From assembly GCA_015680905.1 (NCBI GenBank), contig CM027379.1:99065001-99129000 (forward strand): 64,000 nucleotides of DNA. Reading direction: 5' to 3'. Source of the stretch: Coptis chinensis. Its lineage: Eukaryota; Streptophyta; Magnoliopsida; Ranunculales; Ranunculaceae. This document shows, piece after piece, positions 11,601 through 22,085 of the stretch (the first letter of the stretch is position 1; each line of letters starts with the position of its first letter). Under the pieces are notes generated by a model, which was not told where the DNA came from, did no database searches, and was given only the letters and a program-made list of their open reading frames with translations. The position numbers were made by a program, and so were the translations under genes.

Positions 11601-14600
11601 AAAGTAAGGATCTTTCTAGACCAATACTTATTATAGCAATTCTAGTGATGCTCACTAAGAATTTCACGATTTGAGGCAATCATGCAAATAAATGGATCGT
11701 GCCTTATGAGAAAAACAAAAAAATGAAATCATGCAAAATCTTAACAAAATCTGGCTTCATCCTCCATTCACTGAAGGACACAATGCTTGGGAACTAGCAC
11801 TCGAGAAAAAATAATGTACTAGTCAAAGTAAAACCTATATTTAGATATTTACAATATATTTTGAACAGCAAACAAGTAGAACAACAACATCATCAGGTTC
11901 AACAAGTATAAGAGAGCTACCACAGCTGTTGATGACATGGACAACAGTACACCAACAAACACCCCTTCCGAAGGTTTACCACCACACAACTGCAAAAACA
12001 GTGCAGCTCAGTACATCAAACTAAAGAAAAGAGAATGAAACACATATAACACCTTCCTTCAGAGTTTTTGTGTCTCAAAATGATTTGCCAAGTTAGGACT
12101 ATAATACTAACTTGTATTTTAAGACAAGATAAAGGTTACAACAAATGATCCTGTGCAGCACTTTTACCCTTCAAGTGCTTGACTTGCCAATTTACCATGT
12201 GGAGTCCAACTCTCAAAATGATTTTAGGACTATAATACCAACATGTATTTTCTAAAGCTTAGTCAACTTGACGTAAATTATCTCTAAGGAAATGTTAGAA
12301 AGTAAGTCAGTGTTCCAAGGAAGTACGTGTTTGGTTGAGAAAGTAGCTTAACAGCAAAAGGACTAGAAGTAAGAGAAAGCTAATTTAGAAAGCCTAGATC
12401 TGACAGTGGAGTAAAAAAATTGGCTGGAAAAGCTCACCTTGAGAAACCTCCTAAAGTTCATACTCCTAATCAGTAATTTGTCATTTCTGTTTAATGGTTA
12501 AATCAGTTTAAATTACTCTTACAAAAAAAAAACGACATACCGAGGCTGTAATGCCGCATAAACACATGAATAGAAAGATCTGGAGTAGGCCTCCTAGAAC
12601 AGCAACTGCTCGAACTACTCGAAGCTGCAAACGTGAAGAGAATTGCATCTAAATGACAAGTCCATTTAAAACTTCCAAAATACAGCATGCTAAGAAGCCA
12701 ACCTTTGTCGCAGAAAACTCCAAGCCCAACGCAAAAAGCAGGAAAATAACTCCAAACTGAGCAACAGTTTCAACCTACACACAGTGAGCTACATCATAAG
12801 TAAATAAACAAAGCATCTGCTGAAAGTCTCACTGAACAAAGAAGATCATAGGACATCTGCCAATGATTATGCATGCCAGAAAATGGAATTTCTTTCCCCA
12901 TTACTAATTCACAAAAAATTGTATATAATGTTTCACAACTAATATCATAATATTTCTCACACACTAGAGGTGCCCAGTTCGAACCTGGGCTCAGACATGG
13001 ACTTTTCCAAGTAATATCAAACGAAACATCTAGATGAAACTGGTTAAACCTGTTTTTTTCTCTTTTGTATATGAAAGGAGTAAGAGCAACATAATTTCTC
13101 ACTTTTCCAGCTTGGTGTATGTACCTTTTTTTCTTCAAACAAACCACGTACTTACTCCTGTTTTTAAAGGTTATATCCAGTTAAAACTAATATCGTGCTA
13201 TGTGTAAAAAGGAGTTGTGCCCAATCACCACAAATGAATAAAAATAATGACGAGAATAGTAATACTAAAACCAATTATTAAACTATTTGATATTTATCAG
13301 TATTTGTTAAAACACCAGCAAAGACAATATTGTCATCTCATACAAGTATAGCACCATAAAAAATGTGAAGCAGGTTTGCCGAATTTTTTGATAAAAATTT
13401 AGAAATTCTTCAAATTTATATGTATATAAATAGACACACATAGCTCTGTTGGATGTTTTAAGTCTCAGCTCTCAAGTAAACAAGACGACCCGTGTCGTGG
13501 AATCTAATAGGCCAAGCAAAGCTTTTCTGTGACATTTGGCTTTTACAAATAACTAGGTCACTAGCTTACCCACCATAAACCAAGAGTCCTATTTGGCGTG
13601 TATCATACCTAAAGCAAGGACGTCATTTCTGAAGTTGATGAAGCATTTTCCTAATATTTTAATAATTTGAAAGTTTTTGACTAGTCGTTATAGAAGACGA
13701 GATAAAAGTAACATACTTGAACCATTTCACTGACAAAGCTCAAGCCACCTGGTCCGATTATAGATCCTGCTAGCAAATATCCAGTAATCACCTGCAATCA
13801 TTTAAAAATGGGTACACTAAACTTTCAAAAGATGTATATATGTGATAACTAAACTATTATGAAAGATTAGTAAGTTATAATGAAAAAGAAAATCCTTAAC
13901 ATGTATAACCACATAAGCTTCAAGCAATTAGGTTATCATTATATAATACTTTGTTCAATAATTGCAATCATCATGAGTACTAATTATGTTCAGACCGGTT
14001 GTCCTGCACAAGCAAACGCAATTCCACCACATGTCGCAGATACAATGACAACCACAAGATCTGAGATTAACCTGAAAGGAAACAATTCACAAGGTTGGCA
14101 GGAATATTAGGCAATGCTTGCCAAACGTATAAACTGAACAAATTAATCTGCACACCTCAAGTCCAACTGCAGCACAGGATATTTTGATTTGGTATTGGAT
14201 ATGATAAAGACATTATCCTGAACAATAAAGTTTCAATATCAAATCCGATCATCATGTTGATAAAATTCTGAGCTGAAAAAATGTAGCAACATTTTCAAGA
14301 AAACAAAACAAAAAAGTGGGACAGGGAAAACTAGCAAGAGTTACTCATAATTGCACACGATTTTGACCACGCACCTTTCGATCAATAAGTGTTGGAGTAT
14401 CTTCTGCTCGATTCTCATTATCCAAATTGAAGACATCGTGTAGTTTAAACGACCTACCATATATAATCAAGATGTAAGAGAGACTCAAATTCACATCACA
14501 AACATCTTAGAGTCAGTAATACTTCACCAAAATCAATCATAACTGGCACTTATTTTGAGTAAAAATATTGTTATTATCCGCCTAATTGAAGTACATACTT

Positions 14601-16547
14601 CTCCTTGTCCTTGGTTTCATTTTTCTTGGGCTTAACTCTGGCAACAGTTTCCAGAACTGCCTGATGAAAAAAAAAACCTTAGCAAAAGAAGTTGAACAAC
14701 CAAACCTGCAAACAGAAAAGATAGTATTCCATTTTTCTCTCATACATTTTGGTATTCAATGTTGAAAGCCGAACATGTCAAGTAGTAAATACTCTTTTCG
14801 TTGACAAGAGGGAATTATTCAAAAATATGTTTAAAATGTCTAGCTCATAGATAGTACATGAGAACTCTAGCAATATTCAAAAGGGTTAATGTTAACAATG
14901 GACTTTTATCGTTGTTTTATTAAATTTTTTTTTTTAAGTTGACACGGATACGTGCGACCGTATCAGACACGGATACAAAGTGTCTGACCCGGCGAAATAT
15001 CCAAATTGAGGTACATTACATACAATATGTGTCCGTGTGTGTCTGACACAGACATGTATCCAACTCATATTATTTTTGAAATATGGCGTGTCCATGCGTC
15101 CCAAAACATACAATCCTTACTCAGCAAGATGCTAAGCTCCGAGGCTACGACCTTCACACTAACACAAGAATTTAGACTTTCCATTACAAGACAATGCTAT
15201 TACAATTACAACGTAGTATTGAAACCTAAATTTCCTCAAAGTCTTCAATCTCCTAAAAGGTAAAGCACTATATTCCCCTGGTGAAGGTGGGTTTCAATCC
15301 CAAGACCTTGGATTCAACCTCCGAACTTCTGAAGGCTTGACCAGTAAACCGCTGGACTAGTACAAAAGTAACAACTATGTAGTATGTGGAACATAGTATG
15401 ACTTACTACTTCTGAAACTCAACAAGTGAAAGCGAAAATTACCGAAATACATAGATTTGTACCTAAACTTACTACTGAAGTATCAAGTCCAAGCACTTTT
15501 AAAATCAAACATGTCCACGGATATCGTAAATTTAATGGCAATATGGTCACACCGAGATTGCTCAGGCCATATCTTAAAATATCAAATTTAATAGAAACTT
15601 TCACTTGAAATGGGGAATCTCCTAACCGAAAATAATTTATTTCCTTACCATGCATATTACTGAGAAAATCTCCCTAAAACAAGCCAGTATACAACTAAAT
15701 GCCATGCATCAAAAATAGAAAATCTCCCTCAAAATGCTTCCCCAATCAAACACATAACGAAGTTTATTCTCAAAGTCAACCCTGGCTTGGTAGGCTTTCT
15801 CCCCACTCCAAAAAAAAGGGTGTATATGTGTGTGTGCGTGCATTGTTGCTCCTCTTCGGAAAAAAAAATAGCACACTCATCCTTTCTGTGAACTAGTAAG
15901 TAGTTCATTGGTGAGTTGGTAAAGCCTTATGAATCAAGGGATCAATTTCTGTTAAAAGGGAAAAATAGAAGCATCCAAAAATAAAAAACCAACATTGTCT
16001 TTATCTGGCAATTCCAATCAAATGGTTGCTTTATCTATCATATATACATATTTAACAAAATAAATAATGAATCAGTTAAAACAAACACAGAGTACAACTA
16101 ACCTGTTGATCAGCAACACTATTATTGAAACTTCCAGAATCAGATTCTGCCACACAAAAAAACAGTAGTTAATATCAAATCGCCAATGCACCACATTCTT
16201 CTAGACTATCTTTCTTTACTCTCTATGTTTTCATTTCTAACCAATAGTTCAGACTAGGTCACAGCTCAAAGTGTCGATGTAATTTTTCAAAAACCCTAGA
16301 TCAAATTTCAAAATGAATACTAATATAATGAGATCGACGGACCTCCATTCTGTTCATTTTCAGGAAACTCTTTTTCCAAAGCACGATCAATCATGTCAGC
16401 AAAACTGTCTTCTTTTGGATCACTACTACTATTTGTTACATTCCCCTTTTCTATCTGATCTGACTCATTACTATTAAGAGAATAACAAACAGAACCCAAG
16501 CTAACAACAATAGCACTAATCAAGAAGAATAATAGCCAACTCCTCAT
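2621..16547 (-). CDS. KEA6: K+/H+ antiporter, KEA4/KEA5/KEA6 group (20 exons)
   Basis: Monovalent cation:proton antiporter (CPA2, Na_H_Exchanger domain) expected in Golgi/TGN/prevacuolar membranes, balancing luminal pH and K+. Exons on the minus strand: 16547-16343, 16146-16103, 14660-14599, 14453-14375, 14217-14156, 14071-13996, 13791-13717, 12774-12703, 12624-12541, 11989-11921, 10967-10890, 10786-10698, 10011-9915, 9772-9719, 8506-8411, 6350-6162, 6078-6001, 4840-4796, 3024-2932, 2701-2621. All introns are GT-AG, phases agree and the sum is 1728 nt (575 aa). A signal peptide ([14 protein letters not shown]) precedes an acidic N-terminal region. The multi-pass core starts near residue 150. 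ILQD near residue 300 carries the conserved antiporter Asp. Other matching motifs are [28 protein letters not shown] and [11 protein letters not shown]. There is no C-terminal RCK/KTN domain, as usual in this group. An in-frame ATG at 16643 lies too close to the TATA box, so 16547 is preferred. The exact paralogue number is uncertain. Confidence 0.95.
4265..4560 (+). repeat. Dimeric tRNA-related SINE-like repeat in KEA intron 18
   Basis: Two diverged copies of a unit of about 145 bp lie head to tail (about 4265-4410 and 4430-4556). Each has an A-box-like stretch (GGTCTTGTGGTAGAAGG in copy 1) and a B-box-like stretch with the layout of a tRNA T-arm (GGGCTCAAACCCC in copy 1), but the second is decayed. 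No cloverleaf can be drawn, so this is a tRNA-derived SINE relic, not a tRNA gene. Confidence 0.5.
5227..5501. mobile_element. Miniature TIR element in KEA intron 17
   Basis: The left end GGATGTGTTTGGTTTGTGGG and the complement of the right end GGGGTGTATTTGATTTGTGG form an inverted repeat that continues into GAATAA. Total length is about 275 bp, non-coding. Flanks (AAATCA and AAATTCA) hint at a target duplication but do not settle its length. Confidence 0.6.
6520..6570. repeat. CT/CATA/CA microsatellite in KEA intron 15
   Basis: Short runs of CT, ATAC and CA dinucleotides follow one another. No coding content. Confidence 0.7.
6700..6830 (-). repeat. SINE-like relic in KEA intron 15
   Basis: On the minus strand 6739-6726 reads GGGGGTTCAATTCCC, a good pol III B-box, followed toward lower coordinates by CATCGGGGAAAAAGG, similar to the short A-rich tail signature of plant SINEs and LINEs. 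No A-box is certain and the borders are approximate. Confidence 0.4.
7281..7740 (-). mobile_element. LINE 3' fragment in KEA intron 15
   Basis: The minus strand from about 7682 to 7455 encodes a C-terminal L1 LINE segment ending NRRHFEG...[10 protein letters not shown]. The same ending, in diverged form, is seen in the LINE near 35014 (KRHFEG...YLFFWSKVY), which supports a common family. The 3' tail ends in TTTTTACCGAGCAAAAAAA near 7280. The LINE lies in the same direction as the host gene and is 5'-truncated. Confidence 0.65.
8280..8400. repeat. AT-rich AAT/ATA microsatellite in KEA intron 15
   Basis: Irregular run of AAT, ATA and GATAAT units immediately downstream of KEA exon 15 in gene direction (exon 15 ends at 8411). 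Such runs are prone to length change. No other signal seen. Confidence 0.7.
8941..9429. mobile_element. Mutator-like miniature element in KEA intron 14
   Basis: The ends are near-perfect inverted repeats starting GGGAAAATTTGTTCAAACCC, with further inverted similarity inward around ATTTTGAATCATCATGATT. The flanks are 9-bp direct repeats, TAAAAATAA at 8932-8940 and TAAAAACAA at 9430-9438 (one mismatch). A 9-bp duplication with GGG ends fits a non-autonomous Mutator-like element (489 bp, non-coding). Confidence 0.85.
9543..9585. repeat. 43-bp perfect hairpin with 5-bp target duplication
   Basis: Two perfect 19-bp inverted arms, TGTTGGAATATATGATGCA and its complement, flank a 5-nt ATATA loop. 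Direct repeats GTACA lie at 9538-9542 and 9586-9590. The ends are TG and CA. The structure is a complete insertion only 43 bp long, in KEA intron 14 about 115 bp beyond the Mutator-like element. Confidence 0.85.
12940..13015 (-). repeat. SINE-like fragment in KEA intron 7
   Basis: The minus strand has CCCAGGTTCGAACTGGGC near 12988-12971, a strong B-box within a tRNA-like arm, followed by AGTGTGTGAGAAATATTATG, resembling the body of plant SINEs. The A-box half was not found. Confidence 0.45.
15260..15362 (-). repeat. SINE-like element in KEA intron 2
   Basis: On the minus strand an A-box-like stretch (AGTCCAGCGGTTTACTGG) at 15360-15340 is followed by the B-box-like GGTTGAATCC near 15320-15310, then a short body. 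Arrangement and spacing fit a tRNA-derived SINE. Confidence 0.5.
15903..15962 (+). repeat. SINE 5' fragment in KEA intron 2
   Basis: TGGTGAGTTGGTAAAGCC is a good A-box stretch, followed by a degenerate body. The B-box half is decayed. Only the head of a tRNA-derived repeat can be supported. Confidence 0.35.
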
Positions 16548-16683
16548 CGCAGAGAGGAAGAGGAGGAGTGCGTAGGATTGGCGTAGGTTAAGAGTGAGTG
16601 ATGTGTTGTTGTTTTTGTGTGACAACGTGGAACTGAAAAACAAAAAATTAAAGAAACAAAATAGAGTGCAAGTAGGAAGTCGC

Positions 16684-16691
16684 TATTTATA
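16684..16691 (-). promoter_or_regulatory. TATA box of KEA gene
   Basis: The minus strand reads CTATAAATAG here, a strong plant TATA box. Transcription would start near 16655, giving a 5' UTR of roughly 110 nt before the ATG at 16547. This spacing argues against the upstream in-frame ATG at 16643. Confidence 0.7.
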
Positions 16692-17384
16692 GCAGAGAGA
16701 GAAAAGGTGTTTGTTTGATTGTGATTATATATATGTTTGATTGATTAGTATCTGCGGTTGAGAGGAGTGTTACTGTTAACTAACCGTCTTTGGAAGTTGC
16801 GTATGGTGATGAAAAAATGTTGCGGGGGTCCCACGTCAGTGTAATGTGTGATTAGAGGAGAAATGCATCAAGCATGGCTTTTTTGAGCGTTCCAAGTTTG
16901 GACCAAATATATGGGTGCCTCGAGGAGGCTTGAATGGATGCGTCTAAATTTGTTGCAACCTATTGTTTTTCATGTATGCAACATTTGTTACGTGAATTAT
17001 ATATATATACTAGCTTTCGAACCCGTCCTACGAACAGGTGTCATTATATTAAATTATTCTAAAAAATATTAGCAACTATGTATATCTATGAGATATGAAA
17101 ATTATATTAATCACTCATTCAAATTTATAGCACCACTCTCTATAAAAAGAAAACATCAAACCTTGATAAAATCCATCGACATAATTTTCTTGTAAGGTTT
17201 AATAATATAAATTTTATTGAAATTTTATGAAAATGCCCAATGTGGCGAAAATGATATTGAAACTATTTGAATAGCAAGATATTCCCAATCATAATAAAAG
17301 AATTATAATAAACACTACGTAAAATGCAAAACTATACTTGTCGAGACATTATATTCTCCCTACATATAATACAACTATGTTTCA

Positions 17385-18805
17385 GGGTTAGTTCAATGCA
17401 TTTGCATCAAGTTTCTGATTTTACGTTAATTATTCTTTGAGGCTAGTTTAATGTAGTTGCATCTAGTTTTCGATTTCACATTAATTATTCTTTGAGGTTA
17501 ATTCAATGTAGTTGTATCAAGTTTTTGATTTTCCGTTAATTATTTTTTGAGGTTAGTTAAGTGCAGTTGCACCAAGTTTACGATTTCCCGTTAGTTATTC
17601 ATTAAGGTTAATTCAGTGCAGTTGCATCTAGTTTTCAATGTTTCATTAATTACTCATTGAGATTAGTTTATTACATTTGCATCCAGATTTCAATTTTCCG
17701 TTAATTACTCTTTGAGGTTAGTTTAATACATCTGCATCCAGTTTCTGATTTCCCGTTAATTATTTTTTGAGGTTAGTTAAATGCATTTGCATCTAGCTTC
17801 CAATTTTCAATTATTTATGCTTTGAGGGTAGTTCAATGCAGTTACATCCGGTTTTCAATTTCCAATTAACTATTATTTTTAGGTTATTTCAATGCATTTG
17901 CATCCAGTTTTCGATTTTCCATTAAATATTCTTCAAGGATATTGCATCCAATTTCTGATTTCCTGGCATGTTAGTTAATCTATGATTTTAGTTTAATACA
18001 GTTGCATCTAGTTTACGATTTTCGGTTAATTATTCTTTGAGGTTAGTTCAATGCAGTTGCATATAATTTTTTTATTTTCCGTTAATTGTTCTTTTAGGTT
18101 AGTTCAATGCATTTGCAGCAAGTTTTCAATTTCCCATTAATTATTTATTGAAGTTAGTTCAGTGCAGTTGTATCCATTCTTCGATGTTTTGTTAATTAGT
18201 ATTTGAAATTAGTTCATTGCATTTGCATCAAGTTTCCGATTTGTCATTAATAACTCTTTGAGGTTAGTTCAATACATCTGCAACTAGTTTATTATTTATG
18301 ATTATTTATGCTTCGAGGTTAGTTCGATGCAATTTCATCTGGTTTCTTATTTCCCCTTAACTATTATTTGAGGTTATTTCAATGCATTTACATATAGTTT
18401 CTGATTTTCCGCCAATTATTCTATGAGGTTAGTTCAATGCAGTTGTATTTAGTTTTTGATTTCATGTTAATTATTTTTTGAGGTTAGTTCAATGCATTTG
18501 TATCCAGTTTCCGATTCCCTGTTAATTATTATTTGAGGTTTGTTTGATGCATTTGCATACCGTTTCAGATTTCCCGTTAAATATTTTTCAAATATTTGCA
18601 TCCGATTTCTAATTTCCCATTAGTTATTCTCTGACATTAGTTTAATGCAGTTGCATCTAGTTTCCCCTTTATAGTTAATTACTTTTTTAGTTTAGTTTAT
18701 TGTATTTTGATAAAATTTCTGATTTCCTATTAATTACTCATTGAGCTCAGTTTAATGTATTTGAATCCAGTTATTGATTTCCTTTTAATTATCCAATGTG
18801 GTGTG
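17385..18805. repeat. 55-bp minisatellite array, copy 1
   Basis: About 25 degenerate tandem copies of a 55-bp unit. Each unit has the order GGTTAGTTCAATGCA, TTTGCATCCAGTTT, GATTTCCCGTTAATTATT and TTTGAGG. Units differ by point changes and a few short losses. A unique-looking leader of about 360 bp (17030-17384) precedes it. Not CRISPR: no spacers, and the repeats are diverged and directly adjacent. Confidence 0.9.
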
Positions 18806-18984
18806 TAATACTAACTTTCTACTGATCCATCTGTAATGTCATTGCAAACATAACATAAAAATAAATTATGTTTGATTTACTATATGGGAATATGGGATCA
18901 TCAAAGATTATCTAATTCCCGATTTTTTGTTAATTATTCTTTAAATTATACCTGACTCACTATGTGGGATCTTCAAAGATTATC

Positions 18985-20229
18985 TACAAACAGGTCCTGT
19001 CATATTATTTATTCTGAAAAACATATGCAACTATATATACAAATATTATATTGATCCCTCATCCAAATTTTTATAACATGAAAACCCCACGTACTCTCCA
19101 TTAAAAAAAAAAAATCACCATTGGTAAAACCCTTCAACTTCATTTTGTTGTTTAATAATAGAAGTTTGATTGAAGTTTTGTGAGATTGTCTAATAAGCTA
19201 CTTGAATAGCAAGGCGTTCATAACCATACGAAAAAAGATAAGAAAAACACAATTTTAAATGCAAAACTATAATTATCGATACATTTCCACAACATATAAC
19301 ACAACTATATTTTGATATTAGTTAAATGCATTTGCATCCAGTTTCTGATTTTCTATTATTTATTTTTTGAGGTTAGTTTAATGCAATTGCATTTAGTTTC
19401 TGATTTCTTGTTAATTATTATTTGCAGTTAGTTCAATGCATTCCAATTTTCAATTTTTTTGTTAATTATTCTTCGAAGTCAGTTCAATGCATTTGCATCC
19501 AGTTTCTGATTTCCCGTTAATTATTATTTGAGATTAGTTTAATACATTTGCATCAAGTTTCCGATTTCTCATTTATTATTCGATAAGGTTGCATTTGCAT
19601 TTAGTTTCTGCTTTCCCGTTAATTATTGTTTGAGGTTAGTTCAACGAATTTGCATCTAATTTCCGATTTTCCGTTAATTATTTCTTGAGGTTAGTTCAAT
19701 GCATTTGCATCTAATTTATTTTTTGAGATTAGTTCAGTGTAGTACTGGAGTTGCATATGGTTTTTTATTTATAGTTAATTATTTTTTAAGATTAGTTCTA
19801 CGCTTGCATTTGCATCGTGTTTCTAATTTATAGTTAATTTTTTTAGGTTAGTTCAATACAGTTGCATCTAGTTTCTGATTTCCCGTTAATTTAATCTCTA
19901 AGGGTTAGTTCAATGCATTTGCATCCAATTTCCAATTTCCCGACAATTATTTTTTGATGTCAGTTCAATGTATTTGCATCTAAGTTTTGATTTCACGTTA
20001 ATTATTTTATTTTATTTTTCGATAACCAAACATTAATTATTCTTTGAGGGTAGTTTAATACAGTTATATCCATATTCCAACTATCCATTTATTACTTTTT
20101 AAGATTAGTTTAATACTTGCATGTGCATCTAATTTTTTATTTTCCGTTAAATATTATTTGAGGTTAATTCGATGTATTTGCATCTAGTTTTTTGTTTCCA
20201 GTTAATTGTTCTTTGACGTTAGTTTCATG
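18985..20229. repeat. Second leader plus 55-bp minisatellite array, copy 2
   Basis: 18990-19315 is a diverged copy of the leader at 17030-17384 (shared order: ACAGGT, GCAACTAT, ATATTGATCC/ATTAATCACT, TTGAATAGCAAG, AATGCAAAACTATA, ATACAACTAT). It is followed by about 16 more copies of the same 55-bp unit, up to the hAT element at 20230. Leader and array were thus duplicated together as a higher-order unit. The 180 bp between the arrays (18806-18984) belong to neither. Confidence 0.8.
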
Positions 20230-20606
20230 CAAGGCCCAAAATATCGCCGATATATCGTCGATATATATTATTTTTTGGTACACCAACATCGATATATCCG
20301 ATATATATCCACCGAATATTGAATCATTTTTTTCCCGATATATATTGGAATTTCCAATATAAAACTTTATATCGCCGATATAAACGATATATGTGATATT
20401 TATGATATATATCGTTTGACTTTTTGACCATTTTTTAATATAAATATCCGATATTTTTTATATTTTACAATATTTTTTTACCAATATTTTTGATATTTCC
20501 GATATTTTAGATAGTTTGGACTAATCACAAAAAAATAGATATATCCGATATATATCAGTTTTTGGGTATACCGAAATATTAACCAAATTTGATATTTTGG
20601 GCCTTG
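20230..20606. mobile_element. hAT miniature element with 8-bp target duplication
   Basis: Perfect 16-bp terminal inverted repeats (CAAGGCCCAAAATATC) enclose 377 bp of very AT-rich sequence built of GATATATCCGATATAT-like motifs. Direct repeats GTTTCATG lie at 20222-20229 and 20607-20614. The 8-bp duplication and ends fitting the hAT consensus YARNG identify the superfamily. It sits in the last 55-bp unit of array copy 2, so it arrived after the array formed. Confidence 0.92.
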
Positions 20607-20614
20607 GTTTCATG

Positions 20615-22050
20615 TAGTATTATATATATTTTAAAATATTTGTCATTATTGGTTTGCTGTTATTTTTTTTTTTCTATTATATATTTTGTGATGTTATTTT
20701 TTGTATAATTTAATTTTCCACATGTAATTTGTTTTGGTTGTGTATATAATTTATTTAATCCCAACTTTCACTTTAACTAAATCTATAGTTATATAATTTA
20801 TTTAAGCCAACGCCCACTTTAACTAAATCTCGTTATTCCGCTAAAATTGGAAATTATAAAATTCAGAAATTTAATTGGAATATGTCGTAATTATTGTGGT
20901 CGGAATTGTGGTTTTTGAAATTCTTAACTATAACTAAATGTCTATATCCCATAGTGGATGACACATCAAATTGATCAAACTTTATTTTTTAGGCCCATAT
21001 ATATAGTGCATACAATACAATTTTATTTGTTTTGGGTGTACACTGTTACTTATTTGATGATTCGTTGATTTTTTTCTTTTTTTCCAATCACATATGTGGT
21101 TAACAAATGTATAAAGTAAATATTCAAGCAATTCAATTCATTTTTACTTTTGTTTTTTCATAGTTTCATTGTCATTTTCCAGAAAAAAAAAAAAAAAAAC
21201 TTTGTTATGTTAAATTTCACCTGAGATTAGTGTAGAAACTATTATTTGTAGCGTAAAGGTTTTAGAAAAATCGTTTTTGGTTGAAACTATTGTTTTTAGC
21301 AATTAGTTTTCTGTCATAATTTTTTCCCGTAATTAGTTATATTGTTTAGGAAAAGTTTGAGACTCTGTGAAACTTTAGATGAGATTGTTTCTTTATTTAT
21401 ATCATACTTTTTTGTAATTAGTAATAGAGTTTAGAAAAAACTGGAATCTCGATCAGTGTGAGTACTTTAAAAAATAGATTTAGATTTTTTTTTTTTTTTT
21501 TCATAATTAGTGTTAGAGTTTACAAAAAAATTGGAAACTCTATGAAGCCTTGAAAAATAGAGCCAAGAGGGTATATCTATAATATATATCTAAGGATTAA
21601 TATTAAAGCTCCTACATGGGTTTTTTCGAACTCTATTAAAACTCAACGTCATCTCATATTTAAACGAGAATTTATCTCCTATTTTAAAGCTCTCACAAGG
21701 GTATTTTTCGAGCTCTATTAAAATTCCACGTCATCTCCTATTAAAACGGGATTTTTTGTCCTATTTGAAAAACTGAAATTTCCATCCTATTAAAACAAAT
21801 TCTAACACTTCTAATTAAAGCGGGAATCATTCTCCTATTAAAATGGAGAATAAAAATTTAACATATCTAATTAAAACGGAAATTATTCTCCTATTAAAAC
21901 AGGATATTTCTCCCAATTGAAAAAACGGGTTTTTAAAACTTAATTAAAACTTAATTTAAAACAATTTGTTATAAAATTAAAATTGGTTAGCGACTATAAC
22001 GGTAATCCCAATTTTATAAAAAAAAAATCTAAAATGTTTTCAAAAGAGCC
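20615..22050. other. AT-rich interior tail of the Helitron-like block
   Basis: No ORF or known domain. Two local repeats are visible. A unit with TAATTAGTNNTAGAGTTTA recurs at about 21415-21545. Between 21600 and 21920 a unit of about 80 bp, with TCTATTAAAA, CGTCATCTC and CTCCTATT, appears twice and then decays into shorter CTCCTATTAAAA copies. Confidence 0.5.
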
Positions 22051-22085
22051 GGTGCATATGCACGGGCCTACAAACTAGTATATAT

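Larger units (their letters stand above)
17010..22078. mobile_element. Helitron-like block with two outward-facing 3' ends
   Basis: The right edge reads hairpin GTGCATATGCAC (22052-22063), 11 nt, CTAG (22075-22078), then T. This is the Helitron 3' end: short hairpin, 10-12 nt, CTRR, inserted before T. The left edge has the same on the minus strand: hairpin GTTCGTAGGAC (17035-17025), 11 nt, CTAG (17013-17010), then T. Both sites abut TA runs. The 5.07-kb interior has no ORF of note and no Rep/helicase. It holds the two minisatellite arrays, a hAT miniature element and an AT-rich tail. It may be one element with symmetrical ends or two non-autonomous Helitrons placed head to head; no TC 5' end was identified. 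Confidence 0.55.

Noticed and set aside
12940-13015. tRNA gene from the GGTTCGAACTGG stretch
   Set aside because: No acceptor, D- or anticodon arm can be drawn; only the B-box arm exists, as in SINEs.
16320-16643. KEA start at 16643, 32 codons upstream
   Set aside because: It lies only about 15 nt from the expected transcription start, and the signal peptide begins at the ATG at 16547.
17385-20229. CRISPR-like array
   Set aside because: The 55-bp units are directly adjacent, diverged and without spacers, and the context is a plant nuclear genome.
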